Shown piece by piece: positions 58,116-64,000 of a stretch of 64,000 bases of DNA (position 1 is its first letter; each line of letters starts with the position of its first letter). Where the stretch lies: assembly GCA_023052935.1 (NCBI GenBank), contig CM041292.1, positions 32,499,454-32,563,453 on the forward strand, in the 5' to 3' direction. This DNA comes from Piezodorus guildinii. Its lineage: Eukaryota; Arthropoda; Insecta; Hemiptera; Pentatomidae. The notes beneath the pieces were generated by a model. It searched no databases, had not been told where the DNA came from, and worked only from the letters and a program-made list of their open reading frames with translations. The position numbers and the translations under genes were made by a program.

Positions 58116-58264
58116 ACGGGCCTGAAGCAAAAGGTCGATTAGTTCCGAACAGATCCGACGTGACCCGGTCTTCTGGAGGACCAACAGCAATCTCTTTGAT
58201 TGCTTTCTTTCGACAACTGGGATGGGAAAAACTTCGACAAAACATTATAGTTCACTTTATATAA
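58116..58264 (+). CDS. Candidate terminal exon of an unidentified gene
   Basis: A polypyrimidine-like stretch and TTACAG (acceptor at 58114-58115) precede 48 open codons (frame from 58118). They read GPEAKGRLVPNRSDVTR, then SSGGPTAISLIAFFRQL, then GWEKLRQNI, and end at TAA 58262-58264. The segment is much less AT-rich than its surroundings and its peptide looks coding-like. No poly(A) signal is obvious nearby and no start codon is present. I do not recognise the protein. Its phase does not join directly to the exon at 20400-20494, so intermediate exons or a different gene would be needed. Confidence 0.35.
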
Positions 58265-59149
58265 AACTTCACATCTTTAATACTTTAATAATTATATGCA
58301 GGTAAAATGCAGAAGGTCAATGCAAATGAGCAACTTCAAGTCAAAAGTGCATGTATTAATATCATCTTAATAAGAATCGATCCTGCTATCTCCAGATGAG
58401 CTTAAAACTAACTTTTTGGCTGAAGTAGAATAGTAAATTACGCTAAACTGTATAGAAAAATAAATAGATTATTTAGAATTTCGATAATTACAAAAATAAT
58501 TTACAATTACTTAAACCAAAAGTAGAATAAAATAAATACATTTATTTGTACATTCCCCTCATACGGGAGAATGAGTTGACGATTAAAGATCAAGCCTTAA
58601 TAATGTTCAACAAAACCAAAAAAATTGTTTCACAAAACATGGATATCTTAATTATTATTAGGACATGATGATCAAAAGAGCAGAGGAAACAGAGCTTAAA
58701 AACCTGCAAAACTGCGATGTATACCAGTATATCGTTTTGAATTTCCATGGCTAGTGAACCAGATTATGAGAATTATTTATACTGAAATAAAGAAACCAAT
58801 AAGAAATGCAAAGCCAAATAAATTTTCTAAAATATAAAATTAGAAGTAAATTACAACAAATATAACTTAAATTAAAATGTGAGAAAGTTTGAACAAACTA
58901 ATTAAAAAGATCAATAGATTTAAACAAAATGTTAACTCATATAAGTATACCATTATTTTAATATCACTAGGTAAGTAATTTGAAATTTCAAAAAATAAAT
59001 TCTTAATTTTATAAAACAACAAAATAGTTTCTTTTTCAGCCTTTTTAAGGGCTATAAAATAAAACACACCAACCAGTTGTAAAAAACAGTATACAAAGAA
59101 AATAAAGTAATATAAACAAAAACAATTTAAGAAATATAATAAATTTTTC
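58265..59149. other. No gene recognised
   Basis: Very AT-rich. A 66-codon minus-strand ORF (58867-59067) is hydrophobic low-complexity sequence and is not called. Confidence 0.4.
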
Positions 59150-59333
59150 AGACAGATGTAAAGAGAAATTTTAAATACATATAAAATAACGAAAATGCTT
59201 TTCTACTAAATACACGCTAGTTTTAAATGTTTTCTATAGAAATTTTAACAGAAAAGTTTTCCTAGGAAATTGTTTAAACAATGAGAGAGAAAATAATTTC
59301 CTGTTTAAAATTTCTCTTTGTATCTGTCTAAAA
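59150..59333. repeat. Short element with 27-bp terminal inverted repeats
   Basis: CAGACAGATGTAAAGAGAAA (from about 59151) and its near-perfect inverse ending about 59332 (TTTCTCTTTGTATCTGTCTA) match at about 24 of 27 positions. Confidence 0.65.
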
Positions 59334-59390
59334 TATATTATTTTTCTTTATTTATTGTTTTATACAACTAGTTGTTACCGTTTGTTTTAT

Positions 59391-59436
59391 AGCCCTGAAG
59401 AATACCTAAAATTTAGGCCGAAACGTTGGCGCGTTA
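59391..59436 (+). ncRNA. Hammerhead-ribozyme-like core
   Basis: CTGAAGA (59395-59401), then a stem CCTAAA/TTTAGG (59404-59417), then GAAA (59420-59423), a short ACG/CGT stem III and T. This is the CUGANGA-stem II-GAAA arrangement of a hammerhead. CCTGAAGA ... GCCGAAACGTT motifs are known from Penelope-like and similar retroelements. Stem I pairing looks weak, so activity is doubtful. Confidence 0.35.
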
Positions 59437-61012
59437 AATTAAGTTTCTACTTAATTAAGTGTTTTGATAACTGCACGAATTATCTTCTCCTTAATTAATG
59501 CATCAATGACAAATCAAGTACTGCTCTAGAAGGCAGAGATTCTGACCGAAGCCTCCTCATGACTAATACTTAATTCCTGCTAAGTTCACTCTCTAATTTT
59601 CACTGAGACTCCAAGATGACTAATTCAAGTAACCGGTTTTAGTAAAATTGACCTTAGTTGCAGAAAGGTGTTGAGGTAAGGGCCAACATGTTAGAGAGCA
59701 ACGGATCTTCCTTTTAATCACTCAATTTCATCTGGCGTCATTTCCTTTATAATTACACGGGTCTTAGTTTCATCAACCGCCTAAGCTTAGGTGTAAAGTC
59801 GTGGGAGGCCTTACAGGCCTGCTTAACTTCATAAAAATAAGCAGGAAAAGGTTGAGCATGTTGATGAGAAAGGTGCTCAGGTCGTAATCTTCTCAATGTT
59901 GGAAATTATTTATTATTAATCCTTGAAAATGATTTAAATACCGCATCAAATCTAGTTGTATTTCGTGAGAAAGCAATTTCCGCCCGATACGCTTTTATAG
60001 AGGAATAAGGTCGATAGGATCGTGTTGTTTTATTTAACAGCCTAAAGACTGAATTTTCAAATCCAAGCTCTAACAATAGATACTTATCTTCGAAACAGTC
60101 GAGAAAATTAGATTAAAATAGTTTTGAATTTTAGCTCTAGTGTGTTTACTATAATTATTAGTTCCTATCATATAGGTTCTCTGTGCTAATTTGAAAGGAA
60201 GAAAAATGAAGATACGAAAACTTGATTGAGAGATTTCCAAAGACCATAGTACTGGAGATTACCTACTTTCTTTTTCTTTTTTTTTTTGGAATTATGGAAG
60301 ATTGTGCTAAGAAACGATACCTCGACCAAAAGGGAAGAAGGAACAAGAGGGCAATTCTGAAGATATTAATCGAGAAAGGTTCTAAGGAAATTTTCAGACT
60401 CTAATAGTTTAAAACTATCAAAACCCGCCATCTGGTTTTATTTTAAAAACTTTTAAATCCTTTAAGAAACGTGTTTGAGAAATATAATCATTTATCAAAA
60501 TAATTGTATTGTTATCGTAAAAAAACATTTCTAAATTTTGATGCAAAATAAAAAAAAAAAAAAATGGTTAAAAAACCAGTTAATGAGAGATATTTTGCGC
60601 TACTTGTTAAATTTTCTGAAGTGGATACAGTAAATTTAAGGTATCATATTTTTAATAAATTACTTACTCTAAATCCACAAGAGAGGTTGATATATATCCA
60701 ACAATTCTATTATTTATTTATTTATTTCTTTGTTTTTATACATTCGTCTTCAACATCTAAAATTCATGTATGGCTCAAGCAGCCAATCTGCAAATAAAAA
60801 AATATTAAAAAAACAAAACATCTTATAGAGATAGCGACATTATTTTAATAAATATCTTTCATATGCGTTTAAAATATATTAATGAAGTCAGTTAAACTTT
60901 ACCCTATAAATCTCAATAATATTAGTAGAATAGGTTTTTTCAGTTAAATGTTTTTCTTTTATTTTCTCATATTCGGCTACTATTCAAAAGCCAATTTCCA
61001 TGAAAAGGGTTT
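59437..61012. other. No gene recognised
   Basis: AT-rich; the patch 59500-59830 is less AT-rich without a frame. Short ORFs at 60222 and 60564 are lysine- or low-complexity-rich and unsupported. Confidence 0.4.
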
Positions 61013-61022
61013 ATTAAGTAAT

Positions 61023-61497
61023 TTTTTTTTTTTTTTTTATTTATAGTGATTTACAATTGTATTAAAGAACACAATAAGTAATTATGAGGAATGAAAAAAA
61101 AAAAAAAAGTCATGAAAATGTCTTGAGAAAGAACTACCCTTCACTAACTATTTTAACTTAGTAGGTCCCGAGGCCACCTTCTTTTCAGTCGCCTTGGAGG
61201 GTTATCAGGGATATCTAAGGAAGATAAATTACGGACAAGTTGGTTTGTATGGGCAGGGAGTTTAGAATGAAAAGAGAAGTATTTATCACGGGCTATGTCT
61301 GCAACAAATGGGATGTAAAGGTCATTATAAATGAGTTGATTTGTTTCGTAGAACCCCTAAGCTCGATTCCATATGTCCAAATAGGTCTGATAATAGTGAT
61401 GTAAATGAGTCTGTTTTGTAATAAACTGGAAGTTTTGAACGTTTGTGTAGTAAGTGTTGTAGTAATCGATATCTTCGAGCAGTTTCTTGTTGTTTTA
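61023..61497 (-). mobile_element. 5'-truncated Jockey-clade retrotransposon with 10-bp TSD
   Basis: Poly(T) tail at the left, family 3' UTR (TTTACAATTGTATTAAAGAA) and decayed C-terminal RT coding sequence (GAGGCCACCTTCTTTTCAGT; TAAGCTCGATTCCATATGTC). An exact repeat ATTAAGTAAT at 61013-61022 and 61498-61507 is the TSD. Closely related to 3610-4090 and truncated within about 7 nt of the same family position. Confidence 0.82.
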
Positions 61498-61507
61498 ATT
61501 AAGTAAT

Positions 61508-62213
61508 CTTAAATTAGAAATGATTAATCCACATCATTGATTTTATTTTTATATTACATTAAATTTTCAAGATAGGAAATACCAAGTACTATTTGTTGAT
61601 AAGTCATTTAATAATATATAATCATAAAGATATTTAAGTAACTATCTAAAAAGGGACAGATCACCAAATATTTTTTAGTCGGAATTACATATTTATGATG
61701 ATATTTTATAACCTATTCTTATCACAATTGTAAATATTTTTTTTTTAACTGAAAAAACAAAACAAAGAGGCTAACTCGTTTATTTAATGAGCTGAGGTCT
61801 TGGTTCTTAGTACCAAGTAAGTTACACCGGGTAATTGCTACAAATGGATATCGACCGTCTTCACTAAGAACGAGAAATTTCCTTTCCGATTTCCCGACAT
61901 CGACAAATCGTTACGTAAGATCCTTATTTCTGTATCGATGATGGAGAGATATGCAAGAGTGAAACCAATAGTTTGCCTGGAGGAAGTAGTTTAAGAGGAA
62001 ACCACCGAATCCTCCCAACACTCACCGCAACTTCGAATCAAAAGATCAACTTCTACGAAACCTACCGTATCTCGGTTATTTTTTATTATTGCTCAAAATG
62101 TTAAACGATTTATTTGTAATAATAGAAGAAACTAATTTCATAAATTAAACACATGTATCGGTATATTATAATTTTAAAAAATCATAATTTAATTGACTAT
62201 CACTATAAAACAA
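61508..62213. other. No gene recognised
   Basis: A mixed-composition patch at 61780-62080 has no sustained frame. The rest is AT-rich. Confidence 0.4.
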
Positions 62214-62520
62214 TCTGGTTCGCGTAAGACCATACTTTCACTTACCTCCGTTGTTAAAATCAATTTAAGACATTTAAAATACATTTAGAGATGAAATATT
62301 AGTAAATTAAATTAAAAAGTTTAATGAATTGATTCCATATAAACATGTGTTTATTATTTGCTACAATCACCTGATTTAATCCGCTTTTCCTTACTCTAAA
62401 GTAACTTTTACAGCTTTTCGCATAAGGCAATATTATTTCTAAAATCTTTAGCTTTTCAATAGTATTTTATAAGTTTATGTTACTAATTTTAAAAAACAAA
62501 CAATAATTAGTTTTTTACAA
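62214..62520 (+). repeat. 5' half of an A|TC (Helentron-like) element
   Basis: It starts TCTGGTTCGCGTAAGACCAT after A, then ACTTTCACTTACCTCCGTTG. It continues to the TCTAAAATCTTTAGC block matching 12740 and 25709. The 3' half is missing. Confidence 0.65.
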
Positions 62521-62608
62521 ATTCGTTAAACCTGTATATTTATATAAATTACAATAAATTTAAAAAAATGTATATTAATGTTTCTTATTTTTCTTCTTTT
62601 TTTTTCAG

Positions 62609-62653
62609 GTACGTCTTAAACCTGATGTTAAAAAGCTGGTCGGATCAACAACG
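62609..62653 (+). CDS. Candidate 45-nt microexon or recursive splice site
   Basis: A pyrimidine tract of about 25 nt and TTTCAG (AG at 62607-62608) precede 45 bases that are less AT-rich than the flanks. These end at AACG|GTAACT. Read from the first base they encode VRLKPDVKKLVGSTT; the frame that would join the phase-2 end of the exon at 20400-20494 is also open. The acceptor is followed directly by GTACGT, so it could also be a zero-length ratchet point. I do not recognise the peptide. Confidence 0.4.
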
Positions 62654-63262
62654 GTAACTATGGTTCAGTTAGAATGTAATTTATTGTTTGTTCTTTATAG
62701 TCAAGCCATATTACTGGTATATAATAAGATGCTAAGTTACACTCAAAATATTCGAATCTCGTATTCCAGTCTTTTATTTTTTCATTTCTTATGCCCAGTT
62801 TAATATAATTTATATGTTTGAAGGTTCTATATGGTCTTAAATAATATCTACGCAACAGGATTTATATTCAATTCTGAAAAACTCAACCCGACTTCGCAGT
62901 AAAATGCTAAGATGACTTAGAAAGCAAGTTTTAATGTTTAGTCCATTTAGAGACATAAACGATTTCAGTAATGTCTTTTGGCCAAAACAGACTCGGTTGC
63001 CGTCCTCTAAATACGTATAGTGTTAGAGCAGTAACTTTACCACCTGGTACTGAAACAGGTATTATATATGTGTATAATTAATTGAAAATGTTTATTATGA
63101 ATAAATAAATTACGAATAAGCTATAAATAAGTAAATAAAAAAATTAATAATAATAATTAATGATTCTTTGGGCTAAATGTAACCTTTTCATATTAGTATT
63201 CATAATAATGAAATTTATTATTAAACTGAAATTATCCAATTTTAGGAATATTAATATAATTC
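62654..63262. other. No gene recognised
   Basis: AT-rich. A 65-codon minus-strand ORF (62658-62855) overlaps the candidate exon's flank and has no recognisable domain. Confidence 0.4.
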
Positions 63263-63269
63263 TTGCACC

Positions 63270-63270
<1 letters not shown>

Positions 63271-63300
<30 letters not shown>

Positions 63301-63567
63301 CCTCGGGTTCTGCAACTTGCGTCACATCCCGAAACTTAGTATTTCCGAACGCCAGTGCTCTCTATCCCTGCAGTCCTCCTTCGCCAAGCCTCTGGCCGCC
63401 ATGTCCTCCCTCACACTCTCTATCCACGTTTTGCGGGGTCTTCCTTGTCTTCGCCTCTTCTGCGGGGAGTACTTTATCATTTTATGTGCCCACCGCGTCC
63501 CTTCCATCCTCATGACATGGCCATACCACATGAGTCTCTTTTTTGATGTCTCATCAAGATATTTCAC
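63271..63567 (-). pseudogene. RTE-like non-LTR RT C-terminal fragment
   Basis: A 30-base poly(T) at 63271-63300 marks the 3' tail. The minus-strand frame encodes MKYLDETSKKRLMWYGHVMR, then a KRRRQGRPRKTWIESVREDM block, then DREHWRSEI. The W-x-GHV-x-RM and GRPRKTW motifs define the C-terminal region of RTE-like RT proteins. It is a different subfamily from 5860-6250. The body is open but 5'-truncated just upstream of 63567. Confidence 0.75.
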
Positions 63568-63699
63568 AAAAAACCGTTTTTTTCTGCAAAAAAAAAAAAA
63601 AAAAAAAATAACGTTAAGAGAAAAACTCTTAATGTGCTTGAGGTCTGTTTATGATGGAATCCTTGAATATCGGCATCGTTCAAGAGGGACCATTGTAAT

Positions 63700-63890
63700 A
63701 TTATTGTAGAATCATTAAGGATAGGAAGTCATAGTTTCACGACGAAGAGTAAATTTTATTTTATTTCTTGGAGTATGTATTAACCCTCCAATTTAGACAC
63801 CATACTTCAAGGTCTTTGTTGTTGGATTTAAGAGTTTGGTAAGCAATGATTGGACCAGTATCAGCAGAAAGCATGCTTGTATTGAGTTGT
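63700..63890 (-). pseudogene. Jockey-like RT core fragment
   Basis: Minus-strand translation gives a degenerate catalytic box (SADTGPIIA in place of YADDTAIL), then LEVWCLNWRVNTYSKK. The latter parallels IEDWCNNWRIKVNQSK of the full element, followed by a broken TFTLRR region. Both flanks are lost. Confidence 0.55.
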
Positions 63891-64000
63891 TTCACATGAA
63901 ATGTCCGTTTTTATAGTTTCTGAAATAAATAAAGGATTTTGCAGGTCTCTGTTGTTTTCTTCCGAATGTTTACGTATTTAATGAGGAAGATGGTTGGGGG

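Noticed and set aside
63263..63709. 148-codon plus-strand ORF beginning with poly-Phe
   Set aside because: It starts in the poly(T) tail of an RTE-like insertion and is antisense to its recognised C-terminus.

Overview
The window looks like non-coding, repeat-dominated DNA from an arthropod, most likely an insect. It is strongly AT-rich and full of (TA)n microsatellites and homopolymer tracts. It holds Jockey-clade and other non-LTR retrotransposon remains, mariner fragments, a hAT-like MITE, tRNA-derived SINEs and a probable Helitron/Helentron-type non-autonomous family. There are no bacterial operons, rRNA genes, CRISPR arrays or long host ORFs. Order and species cannot be fixed from the sequence alone.

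The only long coding capacity is one nearly intact Jockey-type non-LTR retrotransposon on the minus strand (34514-39135). It carries a perfect 11-bp target-site duplication (TSD), a poly(A) tail, ORF1 (gag-like, zinc knuckles) and ORF2 (APE endonuclease plus reverse transcriptase). ORF2 is broken by one frameshift. ORF1 and ORF2 lie in the same frame, separated by a TAA that directly abuts the ORF2 ATG. The 5' UTR is also open in that frame.

Layout. 1-10 kb: fragments of several retroelement families, a 343-bp hAT-like MITE, two TSD-flanked truncated Jockey copies, an RTE-like C-terminus and a repeated GGGTGCGTCAATGACG motif. 10-20 kb: a full copy of a family with conserved A|TC 5' ends (12482-13374), a SINE, a mariner remnant and truncated Jockey copies. 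19.8-20.5 kb: the best host-gene candidate, a GC-richer CCAAT-box region followed by a short ORF that ends in a splice donor. 22-29 kb: a 785-bp foldback element, more retroelement 3' ends, a second full A|TC element, two SINEs and a hairpin-forming poly(A) micro-insertion. 34.5-42.3 kb: the near-intact Jockey element, then a 5'-truncated plus-strand relative with its own TSD. 44-49 kb: a tandem duplication carrying a later SINE insertion, a mariner split by a Jockey copy, and an A|TC element split by an RNase H fragment. 50-64 kb: further relics, a tandemly duplicated Jockey 3' end, a hammerhead-ribozyme-like motif, and two more exon-like segments near 58.1 and 62.6 kb.

The region reads as a long intron or intergenic tract built from nested insertions. 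The exon-like pieces on the plus strand (20.4, 58.1 and 62.6 kb) may belong to one or more host genes with very long introns, but I cannot prove this here.
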